A DNA stretch of 64,000 bases from the NCBI RefSeq assembly GCF_000801105.2, contig NC_079515.1, forward strand, positions 38,201,920 to 38,265,919, read 5' to 3'. Below, piece by piece: positions 36,902 to 46,217 of the stretch; position 1 is the first letter of the stretch; each line of letters opens with the position of its first letter. The stretch is from Raphanus sativus (Eukaryota; Streptophyta; Magnoliopsida; Brassicales; Brassicaceae). The notes beneath the pieces were generated by a model that saw nothing but the letters and a program-made list of their open reading frames with translations, was not told the DNA's origin and did not search any database. The translations under genes and the position numbers were made by a program.

Positions 36902-37791
36902 ATCGCCATGTTGTTGTAGAATTAATACTTAGTAGTTTTTTTATCTGCCTTGGGACTCTTTTCCTTTTTGAAGTCTTGCAGGGCCTTTGTTGTTGTGTTG
37001 TTCCAGTTCTTTGCTTGTCACTTTAACGGATATCCAGTTATGAATGCCTTTTCTTTTTATCGAACTCGGACTGAACCGGATAACAATATTCTCTTTTTTT
37101 TTATTGGTGCCTTGGGCTCTTTTGCTTTGCTATTTTATCTGCTGATTTTGCTCGCCAAGTCGCCGACTTCACGGCTCCCAAAAGCAGGTTTGCTCGTTGG
37201 TTCGGCTCGTGGGTCGCGACATGTTTGCGGACAACTCTGATCGTTGGCTTTGCTTGGACGACTCTAATCGTTGGTTCGGCTCGCTGGTTTTGCTTGCCGA
37301 GTCGCGATGTTCTCCCCCCCCACGCTGGCGTTGTCTCAACTTCTTGTCGCTCTCCCGTTTCTGACTTAGCGTCTTCATCAAATCTCGCATTATAGCCTAT
37401 TTTGCCTCAGTGGTCTTCAGAACTTCTGGAATGAACGGGTTACTCGCGGCGTGTTGTTGTTGGCTATTGTGACCCGCGTATTTTGTGATTGCAGGTTCGC
37501 GGGAAGTGGCAGTAGGGCGAATCTCTTTGTCGCTCGTTGAAGAACATTCAGCGGCTAAGTCACCCATGTACCAGAAGGTGGTTCTGGTCGCTGGCTTTTA
37601 GCTGCTCCAAAATCAATTTTAGTCGCCGGCTTAGTTTACCAGATCGCGACATTTCTCCCCTCCTTCTAGCGCCACCGGGCTTTTTGTTTCGAGTCGCGGT
37701 GAGTGGCATCGAGGCGCGCATCTGCGGACCCTTTTTCCGCGTCGTGAGACACAAGTATATTTATTATTTATTTTTTTTTTTTTTGGTTTTG
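36902..37791. other. Non-coding part of the Tat element
   Basis: Follows the antisense gene. Holds GCTCG/GTCGCGA-rich repeats (37150-37310), similar in wording to 32750-33400, plus a C-run at about 37314-37321. No ORF is supported. Confidence 0.6.
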
Positions 37792-38016
37792 TTATAGCTG
37801 CACCGGTTAAGGCTGCCTACGTACCTGTAAAAAGGATCAAGCCATCCGTAGTTCGTTTGGGGTCGAGTAAGAGTGACGCAGAGGGTGCACTTACTCGATG
37901 TGTATTGGTTATAGCTGCACCGGTTAAGGCTGCCTACGTATCTCCAAAGAGAATCAAGCCATTCGTAGTTCGTTGGAGTCGAGTAAGAGTGACGCGGAGG
38001 GTGCACTTACTCGGCT
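37792..38016. repeat. 117-bp tandem repeat, two copies
   Basis: Units begin TTATAGCTGCACCGGTTAAGG at 37792 and 37909; the second is slightly shorter. Each ends with a self-complementary CGAGTAAG...CTTACTCG segment able to form a hairpin. Confidence 0.88.

Positions 38017-38019
<3 letters not shown>

Positions 38020-38058
<39 letters not shown>
38020..38058. repeat. 39-base poly(T) tract
   Basis: Uninterrupted T run on the plus strand (poly(A) in the sense of pol), 88 bases beyond the pol stop codon. Confidence 0.9.
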
Positions 38059-38062
<4 letters not shown>

Positions 38063-38146
38063 TAGGGCAGGAGTGGCTCGTGAAGCGCACTTGCACGATT
38101 GTTTGGTAAACGAAGCGTGTTCGTCGCCTGCTGGATCGCAACGGAG

Positions 38147-41100
38147 CTAGGCGGAATAACGCTTAAGATGCATGGAATTCCATGCGCGAGGGACAGCTTC
38201 ACCGGTTGATGTCTCGAGACGGTAAACCCCAGGTTTGATTACTTGTGTGATTCTGTATGGCCCCTCCCAATTAGTTCCAAGCTTGCCGGCCTTCCACTCC
38301 TTAGTATTCTCAAAGACTTTTCGAAGGACGAGATCACCTTGTTCAAGAGGGCGCGACTTGACCTTTTTGTTATAGTAGCGCTCAATCTGATGTTGGTAAT
38401 TCTGGATTCGGAGTAGGGCTTGATCGCGGTGTTCTTCGATCGCGTCAAGTGCGTCGAGGAGCATACTTTGATTGAGCTCAGCGTGCTGAGGCATTCGTGA
38501 TCTTCGGAGGCTGGTTACATTAACTTCGGCGGGAGCCATCGCTTCAACGCCGTAGGCCATGGAGAATGGGGTGCACTTAGTCGCGGAACGAGGCGTGGTG
38601 CGGTGAGACCAAAGGACACCGTCTAGCTCGTCGGCCCAGCAGCCTTTTTTCAAGTCTAGACGTTTTTTTAAGCCGTCGATGATCGTACGGTTGGACGACT
38701 CTGCCTGGCCGTTACTCTGCGGGTACCGCGGCGTTGCGGTGTTCAAACGGATTCTCCATTTGTCGCAGAAATCACGAAACTGATGCGAGATGAACTGTGA
38801 CCCGTTGTCTGTCACAATCTCGTAAGGAAGACCGTGACGACAAAGGATATTGCGCCAGACAAACTTCTGAACTTCCTTGTCGGTGATGTTAGCGAAGGCT
38901 TCCGCTTCGATCCATTTGGTGAAGTAATCAGTCAGGACAAGGACGAAACGCTTTCCTCGTGAATTCGGCATGGGTCCGATGATGTCCATTGCCCAACGCA
39001 TAAACGGATATGGTGCCGTAAGAGTGCGCAATTGCTCGGTGGGGCAGTGGATCGTGGGTGCGTGTCTTTGGCATTTATCACAGCGTTTGGCGTAGGATTC
39101 GCAGTCTGTGTTTAGAGTAGGCCAGTAGAAGCCTTGACTTCGGACTTTAAGTGCTAGGGCTCGTCCTCCAGAGTGATTGCCTGCCGCGCCTTCGTGATTT
39201 TCAGCCATGACTAGCCGCGTTTCATCGCCTGATATGCATTTCAGGAGGACCTTGTTGGCGTTCCAACGGTGTAGTTCGCCGTCGATGACGACGTAATGGG
39301 CACTGCGTGCTTTCAGTCTTCGCGCTAGCCACTTATCATCTGGGAGGGTGCCGTGTGCTAAATAGTTGATCAGATCGGTACGCCAGTCGGGGATTTCGTC
39401 TGATGAGGAATCGATGTCCATTTCGGCCGCAACAGCTACTGCAGAGACAGAGGAGGTACTCGCACCTTGTGCCGTGATGCTGGGGTTTTCGATCCGATGA
39501 ATGGGAATTGTCCGCTTGATCTGATCGTGGAGCTTGCTCCCAAGGGCTGCCAGAGCATCAGCGCAGACGTTCTCTCCTCTGGGGACTTTGGTGAGTTCGA
39601 AAAATTCGAAGTCTTTCGTGAGGTCCTGAACAAGCTTGAGGTAGGCGTCCATTCTTGCATTATGAGCATCGTACTCGCCGTTGTACTGACTGGCGACGAG
39701 CTGGGAGTCGCAGTAAGCACTGAGGCGTTTGGCTCTGACGGCTTTGGCGAGGCGTAACCCTGCAAGTAGGGACTCGTACTCAGCCTCGTTGTTGGAAGCG
39801 GGAAAGCCGAAGCTAAAAGACTGTCTTATCAGTTCGCCGGTTGGGGATTGGAGCTGAACGCCGGCGCCAGACCCTTTATTGGTCGAGGAGCCGTCGACAT
39901 GCAGGATCCAATTGCGAGACGACACGGCAAGATCCTGCTCGAGTTCGGGTGTGAGTTCGATCAGGAAGTCAGCGAGGACCTGGGACTTGGCTGCTGTCCG
40001 GTTCTTGTATATGATGTCGTGCTCGCTGAGCTCCATTGCCCACTTTGTTAGTCGCCGAGAGTGGTTGGCGTTCTGCATGACTGTTCGGAGGGGTTGATTG
40101 GAGAGAACTTCAACCGTGTGAGACTGAAAATACGGGCGGAGTTTTCTCGCTGAATGTACCACCGCAAGCGCCATTTTCTCGAGTGTGGGATAGCGGGTTT
40201 CGGCTTCTGTCATGCGCTTGCTCGTGTAGAAGATCGGTTTCTGTTCCCCCCGATCTTCGCGTATGAGGACGCTGCTGACGGCGATAGGCGTGACGGCGAT
40301 ATAGAGGGTGAGAATGTCACCCGCTTCCGGTTTCGAGAGGACAGGAGGGGTAGTCAAATATTGCTTCAGCTGGCCAAAGGCTTCCTCACACTTGTCGTCC
40401 CAAATGAATCGTTTGTTTCCCCGCAACAGTTCGAAGAAAGGAAGGCACTTGTCGGTAGATCGCGAGATGAACCTGTTGAGCGCTGCTATGCGGCCGGTGA
40501 GACGTTGCACTTCTCGGCTGTTCTTGGGGCTTGGGAGATCGAGGATCGCCGATATCTGTTTAGGATTAGCCTCAATTCCTCTCTGGGTGACGATGTATCC
40601 GAGAAACTCGCCGGACATAACGCCGAACGTGCATTTAGCCGGGTTCAGTTTCATACCGTACTCGTTGAGCGTTGTGAAGCAGTCTTTGAGGTGCGAGAGA
40701 TGATCCTCGGCTCGGAGCGACTTGACTAGCATGTCGTCGATGTAGACTTCCATAGTGGAGCCCAGTTTGTCGGCGAACATGCGGTTGACAAGGCGTTGGT
40801 AGGTGGCTCCCGCGTTTTTAAGCCCGAAGGGCATTACCTTGTAGCAGTATGTACCTCTGTCTGTTATGAACGCCGTCTTCTCGCGGTCATCAGGATGCAT
40901 CATTATCTGGTTGTACCCGGAAAATGCGTCCATGAACGTCAATAGGGCGTTACCAGCAGTCGACTCGACCAAACGGTCGATGTGTGGGAGAGGAAAACTG
41001 TCTTTTGGACAAGCCTTGTTCAGATCAGTAAAATCGACGCAGACTCGCCACTTTCCGTTCTTCTTTTTGACGACGACGGGATTAGCAAGCCAGTCGGGGT

Positions 41101-41680
41101 ATTTGACTTCCATGATGGAGTCGGCGGCGAGTAAGCGGTCCACCTCGTCGTTAACTGCCTTTGATCGTTCAGGTCCTAGCTTTCGGCGCTTCTGGCGGAT
41201 AGGCTTAAAGGTCGGATCAACGTTGAGCTCATGGGAGGTGATTGCTGGGTCGATCCCTTTCATATCGGAAGTAGTCCAGGCGAAGGTAGAGACGTTCTGG
41301 CGGAGAAACTCGGCGAGTTGCTGCTGCATATCGTCCGGTAGGGATGCGCCGATGCGGATCACCTTGCTAGGATCGGTATCATCGATCGGTATCTCTAGCA
41401 CCTCTTCTTGCTGGGGAAACACCTTCTGCAGAGGGTGTGCAACGGTGTTGACATGCGACGTCTGTCGCTGTAACTTTATAGTCGCGATTAATAGATCTCT
41501 AGCAGCCTGCTGATCGCCTCGTAGTGTTCGGATCTTTCCGTCTTCTCCCGGAAACTTCACGCATTGGTGGTAAGTTGATGGGATTGCTCGCATTGAATGC
41601 AGCCAAGGGGTGCCGAGGATCGCGTTGTAGGGGGCTTTTAGAATCGACGACCGAGAACTTAACGGTCCGGGTCGTGCCAC
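38147..41680 (-). CDS. Tat retrotransposon pol: RT, RNase H, aRNase H, integrase
   Basis: A 1177-aa frame. The first residues finish the protease (YNAILGTPWLH). Reverse transcriptase spans about 170-380 with VCVDFTDLNKACPKDSFPLP and the catalytic YIDDMLVKS near 313 (40733-40744). The first RNase H is at about 440-570 (LADFLIE at its end). A second, archaeal-type RNase H covers about 590-720 (WILHVDGSSTNKGSGAGVQL, NNEAEYESLLAGL, YCDSQLV). Integrase has an H2C2 zinc finger (NHSGGRALALKVR...CDKCQ). Its D,D,E core is MDIIGP near 897, TDNGSQF near 957 and QAESSNR near 990. No chromodomain follows. The frame is open throughout, but the upstream protease lies in another frame. The methionine at 41680 is not a natural start. 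Confidence 0.93.
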   Translation of the reverse strand: MARPGPLSSRSSILKAPYNAILGTPWLHSMRAIPSTYHQCVKFPGEDGKIRTLRGDQQAARDLLIATIKLQRQTSHVNTVAHPLQKVFPQQEEVLEIPIDDTDPSKVIRIGASLPDDMQQQLAEFLRQNVSTFAWTTSDMKGIDPAITSHELNVDPTFKPIRQKRRKLGPERSKAVNDEVDRLLAADSIMEVKYPDWLANPVVVKKKNGKWRVCVDFTDLNKACPKDSFPLPHIDRLVESTAGNALLTFMDAFSGYNQIMMHPDDREKTAFITDRGTYCYKVMPFGLKNAGATYQRLVNRMFADKLGSTMEVYIDDMLVKSLRAEDHLSHLKDCFTTLNEYGMKLNPAKCTFGVMSGEFLGYIVTQRGIEANPKQISAILDLPSPKNSREVQRLTGRIAALNRFISRSTDKCLPFFELLRGNKRFIWDDKCEEAFGQLKQYLTTPPVLSKPEAGDILTLYIAVTPIAVSSVLIREDRGEQKPIFYTSKRMTEAETRYPTLEKMALAVVHSARKLRPYFQSHTVEVLSNQPLRTVMQNANHSRRLTKWAMELSEHDIIYKNRTAAKSQVLADFLIELTPELEQDLAVSSRNWILHVDGSSTNKGSGAGVQLQSPTGELIRQSFSFGFPASNNEAEYESLLAGLRLAKAVRAKRLSAYCDSQLVASQYNGEYDAHNARMDAYLKLVQDLTKDFEFFELTKVPRGENVCADALAALGSKLHDQIKRTIPIHRIENPSITAQGASTSSVSAVAVAAEMDIDSSSDEIPDWRTDLINYLAHGTLPDDKWLARRLKARSAHYVVIDGELHRWNANKVLLKCISGDETRLVMAENHEGAAGNHSGGRALALKVRSQGFYWPTLNTDCESYAKRCDKCQRHAPTIHCPTEQLRTLTAPYPFMRWAMDIIGPMPNSRGKRFVLVLTDYFTKWIEAEAFANITDKEVQKFVWRNILCRHGLPYEIVTDNGSQFISHQFRDFCDKWRIRLNTATPRYPQSNGQAESSNRTIIDGLKKRLDLKKGCWADELDGVLWSHRTTPRSATKCTPFSMAYGVEAMAPAEVNVTSLRRSRMPQHAELNQSMLLDALDAIEEHRDQALLRIQNYQHQIERYYNKKVKSRPLEQGDLVLRKVFENTKEWKAGKLGTNWEGPYRITQVIKPGVYRLETSTGEAVPRAWNSMHLKRYSA

Positions 41681-41909
41681 ATACGTACACTGGAAGGCGA
41701 ATGGTGCCGATCAGGGCTTCGGATGAGCCGTTGAAACCTGTGAGGGAGCGGGACGATGGCTTCATACTTCCAGTGTCGACGCCCATCTTGTCGAGTGTGG
41801 CTCGGAAGATCAAATCGACCGAGCTGCCGGTGTCGACGAGAATTTTGGTGACTTGGCAATCACCGATTCCGAGTTCGACGAGGAGAGGGTCGTTATGCGG
41901 CATGTGGAT
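41637..41909 (-). CDS. Tat retrotransposon protease (partial, runs into the gap)
   Basis: Retropepsin with active site VDTGSSVDL (D codon at 41831-41833), preceded by PHNDPLLVELGI, the usual gag-protease junction region. It continues upstream into the N-gap, so gag is missing. Its frame leaves the homologous protein after VVDSK, where the next family residues (APYNAILG) appear in the pol frame. The switch is at a run of four A (T on plus strand, 41636-41639). Confidence 0.85.
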
Positions 41910-42009
41910 NNNNNNNNNNNNNNNNNNNNNNNNNNNNNNNNNNNNNNNNNNNNNNNNNNNNNNNNNNNNNNNNNNNNNNNNNNNNNNNNNNNNNNNNNNN
42001 NNNNNNNNN
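41910..42009. other. Assembly gap 1 (100 N)
   Basis: Round-number placeholder between the retrotransposon protease and intron 2 of LMBR1 copy 2. The true content must be much larger than 100 bases (see findings). Confidence 0.95.
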
Positions 42010-42365
42010 GGCTTGAACTTCAGAGCCTTTTAAGTCATAACTAATCTTAAATGTGGTTTCGGTTCTGGGGATTACGGGCTTTGGCCAGAACCTCTTGGTA
42101 TTAAAAAAAAATGTAGTCATTAGCAAGCATCTAGTATGGACCTTCATCTAATGTTGTTCTTATCTTCACTATGTTGATAAATTACCATAATTATTTTTCT
42201 GTCTTGTTTGTGCTAGGACTAGCTTAGCTTATAATTGTTGGTAACATCTTTATCTTACCTACAGAAGTCATAAGCACTCCAGAGTTATTATGTTTTTAAA
42301 TGAGCTGTTCATGGTTGTGTTTAATTTCGTGGTCATTGGATTCACTCTCTTTTACATCATGTTAG
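42010..42365 (+). other. Intron 2 of LMBR1 copy 2, with unexplained first 110 bases
   Basis: From about 42127 the sequence aligns with copy 1 intron 2 (AGCAT.TAGTATG, TTATCTTCACTATG). The first 110 bases do not, and read on the minus strand as a short coding-like string (RFWPKPVIPRTETTFKISYD) of unknown origin. Confidence 0.5.
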
Positions 42366-44708
42366 GTGTCATTGGAAAGGTGGATTTCACTGTCAGGCAC
42401 TTGGCTTCTGGCACCACCTCTTTCCCTACTTCCTGGCAGTTTTCAAATAATCAACCATGTATCGGTAACACTGCTCGCCAGGTATTATTTGCTTCTTGAT
42501 TTCGCCATTGCCATTTTTTATTCACCATAGAGGGTTTCAGATTGTAACATATTTCATCTCTCTCTCTCTCTCTCTCTCTGGTTTAATCGATGCAGTGCTC
42601 AGCATTTACAGCTAGTGTCGCATCTGAGAAAACGTGGAGCATGCGTACTACCTTTCCAGAATACGTTGTTGCTCTTGCTACCATTGTTGGTTCAGTTCTT
42701 TTCACGGTATGAGCATTGTTCTGTCTTGCTGAGGAGTGCCTTGTATACTTGGATACGATAGGATAGAAACTGTCTTATATTATGGATTCGTCATTGACCA
42801 ACACAAGCTCTCAACAAACAAGATGCATGGCGCCATCTAGTTCTGTATCTTTTCTAGTTAATTGGTGTTTTTAGTTTTAAATTTCCATTGTTCTCTCCAA
42901 TGTTTCTAGATATTTGGTGGCGTTGGTATTGCCTGCCTACCGTTAGGACTTATCACTGCGTTCATCCGGNNNNNNNNNNNNNNNNNNNNNNNNNNNNNNN
43001 NNNNNNNNNNNNNNNNNNNNNNNNNNNNNNNNNNNNNNNNNNNNNNNNNNNNNNNNNNNNNNNNNNNNNCGACCAAAGGCTGTTATCACTCGATCACAAT
43101 ATATAAAGGTTTGGTTATTGTTCTTCTAGATCTTGAGTCATTTCCACACTCATTTTCTAAGTAAAGTAGTAAACTCCGTATTGATTTACAGGAAGCAACT
43201 GAACTAGGGAAAAAAGCTCGAGAACTAAAGAAAGCAGCAGATGGACTTCGCCAGGAAGAAAAAAGTGGTGCGAAGGGCAGGGCATGGAGGAAAAATGTGA
43301 AAGCAGTTGAAAAGGTACATAAATTTTCTCACGGTTTGGTATCTTCTCTCAGTTTTGTTTCATAATTAAAATTGGAAAATCTGCCTGGATTTTGAGTTCC
43401 TAATGTGGTTAACCCGCAGGAGTTGCTACAATTGGAGGAAGATGTGAACCTCTTAGAAGAAGCGTATCCCCAAGGAGAGAAGGTAAGACGAGTGTATCTC
43501 ACAACTATATCTAAATTCTTCGAGTTATCCAACTATTCTATGGTCTATTTTTTTTCCTTTCAGGCAGAAACTGCTTGGGCTTTCACTGTACTCGGATACT
43601 TGGCCAAGTTTATTCTTGGAATCATAGGGTTAGTACTTCATAAGATAATAATCTTTATTGGCTAGATGTTAAATAAGCCGTTATAGCTAAGCCTCTGGTG
43701 TTTTTTTTTTGTCTTTGTAGATTGATCGTTTCTGTTGCTTGGATTGCACATATTATAATATATCTGCTTGTCGACCCTCCTCTTTCCCCTTTTCTTAACG
43801 AGGTTTTTATTAAGCTTGATGACGTCTGGGGTAAGTTTATCTTCTCTTCTTGTTATGTTATCCTATACTAAGGGTCCTCATGTCTCTGCCTGACTCCTAT
43901 GTTGGTGTGTGCGGAAATTTTCTAGGTCTTCTTGGCACTGCTGCCTTTGCTTTCTTCTGTTTCTACCTTCTACTCGCTGTTATCGCTGGGGCAATGATGC
44001 TGGGTTTGAAGCTTGTCTTCATTACCATTCATCCGATGAAGTAAACCACATCTATTGATTCTAAGAGTTTTTGGCTATATTCCAAGGTTATTATTCCGTT
44101 CTCTTTTAATTTCTAATTGGCCAATTTAAACTTGTTTTCAGATGGGGAGCTACTTTAATGAACTCTTTCCTCTTCAATGTTGGGCTCATTCTTCTCTGTT
44201 CCATCAGGTAGGCTAAACTAAATCTAATTGTCTTTGGGGCGAATGCATGAATCAATCGAAGTAACTGGTGGTTCTTTTAAATTGCAGTGTGATTCAGTTC
44301 TGTGCCACTGCATTCGGATACTACGCTCAAGCCACCGCTGCTCAGGAGATCTTTGGCCACACATTGCAGTCACTTCGAGGAATCAAGTATCTCTACAAGT
44401 AAGTAGTAACGGTTTAGGCACATAGGAGTCTTTTAAACTGTATCTGTCTATTGTCTTATTGAGAGAGGTCGATGTGGTATATATATGTATCTCAGGTACA
44501 ACGTGTTCCAAATCGGGTTTGTTATCCTGGCTGGATTGACCTTCCTATATTACATCGCCTTCGTAAGTCCCTAGTTCATCTCTGATGTTTACCTACCCAG
44601 TTTTGTCTTCTGTATAAATGTTATGAAGAACGATATGTTGTTTCTGGTGTTTTTTGGTAGGGATGGAGAAGAAAGAAACCTAGCGCCCGTTTCCAGCTCT
44701 CTTCTTAA
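42366..44708 (+). CDS. LMBR1-like membrane protein, tandem copy 2 (exons 3-14; 5' part missing)
   Basis: Exons are 42366-42481, 42596-42706, 42910-43108 (split by gap 2), 43192-43314, 43420-43482, 43564-43628, 43721-43830, 43926-44040, 44142-44207, 44288-44398, 44496-44562 and 44661-44708. Every exon has exactly the length of its copy 1 counterpart and all splice sites are kept. In exon 3, five of about 165 compared bases differ and most are silent; introns differ more. Exons 1 and 2 and the promoter-proximal leader are not visible: they lie in gap 1, on the far side of the retrotransposon from the remaining promoter at 31985-32120. The coding frame is preserved, but normal transcription is doubtful. 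The 3' UTR matches copy 1 to about 45155 without the MITE. Confidence 0.88.
42970..43069. other. Assembly gap 2 (100 N) inside exon 5 of LMBR1 copy 2
   Basis: Flanks are TTCATCCGG and CGACCAAAGG, which are directly adjacent in copy 1 (29099-29120). 60 + 39 exon bases equal the 99 bases of the intact exon, so no sequence seems to be missing. Confidence 0.9.
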
Positions 44709-45155
44709 TGTGAAAATATTTCCCTTTCGTTGGGGATCTGATTGAGTGCTGTCCACACAGAGTGTCTGATTTGTTTCCGGATCATACCGGAAGTACCTGG
44801 AGACTCACTCTGCTTGTGCTTATGAGTTTTTTTTTATTTTTAATATTGTTTCTCCTTTTTTGTTTGTTATGTATTTACTGTTTGGTTGAGCAACTGTTAG
44901 CTGTCCTGTCTTGTCTTGTCTTGGTTTATTGTATTGTACTGTCTTCTGATGCCAGATTATGTAGTGAGAAGCCTTACATCTCAAAAGACATTGCCTTAGA
45001 CTCTGCGATAGATTTCCTTGTGGTTAAGGACTGTAACCGAATAGCTGTTTGGGAAACAAATGTTATGATCTCGACTACCTAACCGTAAAGTTCACCAGAA
45101 TACACTTTTAATCATGTTTTGATGTTTTCATCGAATTAGTATGCGTGTCCGATAA

Positions 45156-46009
45156 CAACCGATCTCGTTTTTGTATCATTGTTTAAAACCCGTTGAAAAG
45201 AATAGTTTGCAAACCATGAGTTAGTGGTCGGATGGTTCATGGCGTTTCATGGATCCTTAAAAGACCTGAATTTGAATCCGTCGTCACTCATACTCTGATT
45301 TGTAATCATCTGTCGCATGGAGTTTCCGGCTTCGTGTCAGATTTGTTTTTGTTTCTCTCCAAAACATAAAATGTTGACAAAAGCTTTTAAAATGAAAAAA
45401 GAAAGAAAAAGAGATACACGTGGTGTTTCCCCAAAAAAAAAAAAAAAGAGATACACGTGGTGAGATGTGAACGGCGACAATAACAACAACGTCAAACTTA
45501 ATGTGCCGTGTAGTTTGGTAACCAAAACTTAACGATAGATATTAGTGCGTTAATCAATTGCTAGTTTCCTATAGTAGATAAGGTGGCAATGACTCAATGG
45601 TAGAGATGCAACGACCTGAACTTTCCTGCAATTTATTTTCTTACGAGATGAAAATTGTTAAGTGGCATTTTTCAATGTATTATTCTATTTTTTCTTTCAA
45701 AATAAAATTACGTATTATACTTTTATTCTAATCATATTTTATTTTAGAATAAAATTTAAATTACTTTATTTTGTGAAACAAATATATTTTTTTCTATTTT
45801 GGAATTGAAAATAAAGTAAAATTATAATTTTTTACTGAAAAATAAAATATAGAGTGGAAAATGAAACAAGATCGAAGATGTTATAATGTTAATAACATTT
45901 CATTGAACTTTGTAACAGACGTTTGACCAAAAATGAAAGTTAGCAAATGACAAAATGAAAAGTTTTGATTTATTTACTGATTGTGCTTCAAAAAAATTTA
46001 TGTATACTA
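45156..46009. other. Gene-free spacer after LMBR1 copy 2
   Basis: AT-rich. AGAGATACACGTGGTG occurs twice around an A-run (45410-45462). The frame 45337-45525 has no recognisable protein. In Arabidopsis, several genes sit at this place, including LHCB4.2 as I recall; none was found here. Confidence 0.6.
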
Positions 46010-46217
46010 CTCCCTCCGGTTTTTTAATATAAGTAGTTTTAGAAAAAAAAATTGTTCCAAATTATATGATATTTTTGATTTTTTTTATGTAAAATTTATT
46101 AACATACATGTATGACCAATGAAAATATATTCTTCTGTTTTTATTAGTTGATTATGTAGTTAGGTAAATAATTAACGATGTTCTTAATCTATATGTATAA
46201 TTTTAAAACGGAAGGAT
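46010..46217. mobile_element. Stowaway-type MITE 2
   Basis: Left end TA|CTCCCTCCGGTTTTTTAATA. The right end ACGGAAGGA is a degraded match to the expected ACGGAGGGAG. About 208 bp and non-coding. Confidence 0.65.

Larger units (their letters stand above)
32121..41909 (-). mobile_element. Ty3/gypsy LTR retrotransposon, Tat lineage, with antisense gene (5' part lost in gap)
   Basis: The element lies on the minus strand. From right to left are a protease, reverse transcriptase, RNase H, second (archaeal-type) RNase H and integrase. A plus-strand accessory gene follows, then a polypurine tract and the 3' LTR. The dual RNase H, the lack of a chromodomain and an extra antisense ORF between pol and the 3' LTR are traits of Tat elements. 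The left border is TGTTAGAACC at 32121 with presumed target copy GTAAT at 32116-32120. The 5' LTR, primer-binding site and gag fall in or beyond the gap at 41910, so age from LTR divergence cannot be estimated. Confidence 0.9.

Noticed and set aside
37792..38016. CRISPR-like array
   Set aside because: Only two long adjacent units with no spacers, in a plant retrotransposon.
39467..41513. Long plus-strand frames opposite pol (39467-39757, 40154-40729, 40866-41513)
   Set aside because: Shadows of the GC-balanced pol coding strand; no protein resemblance, unlike the true antisense gene at 33756-36901.
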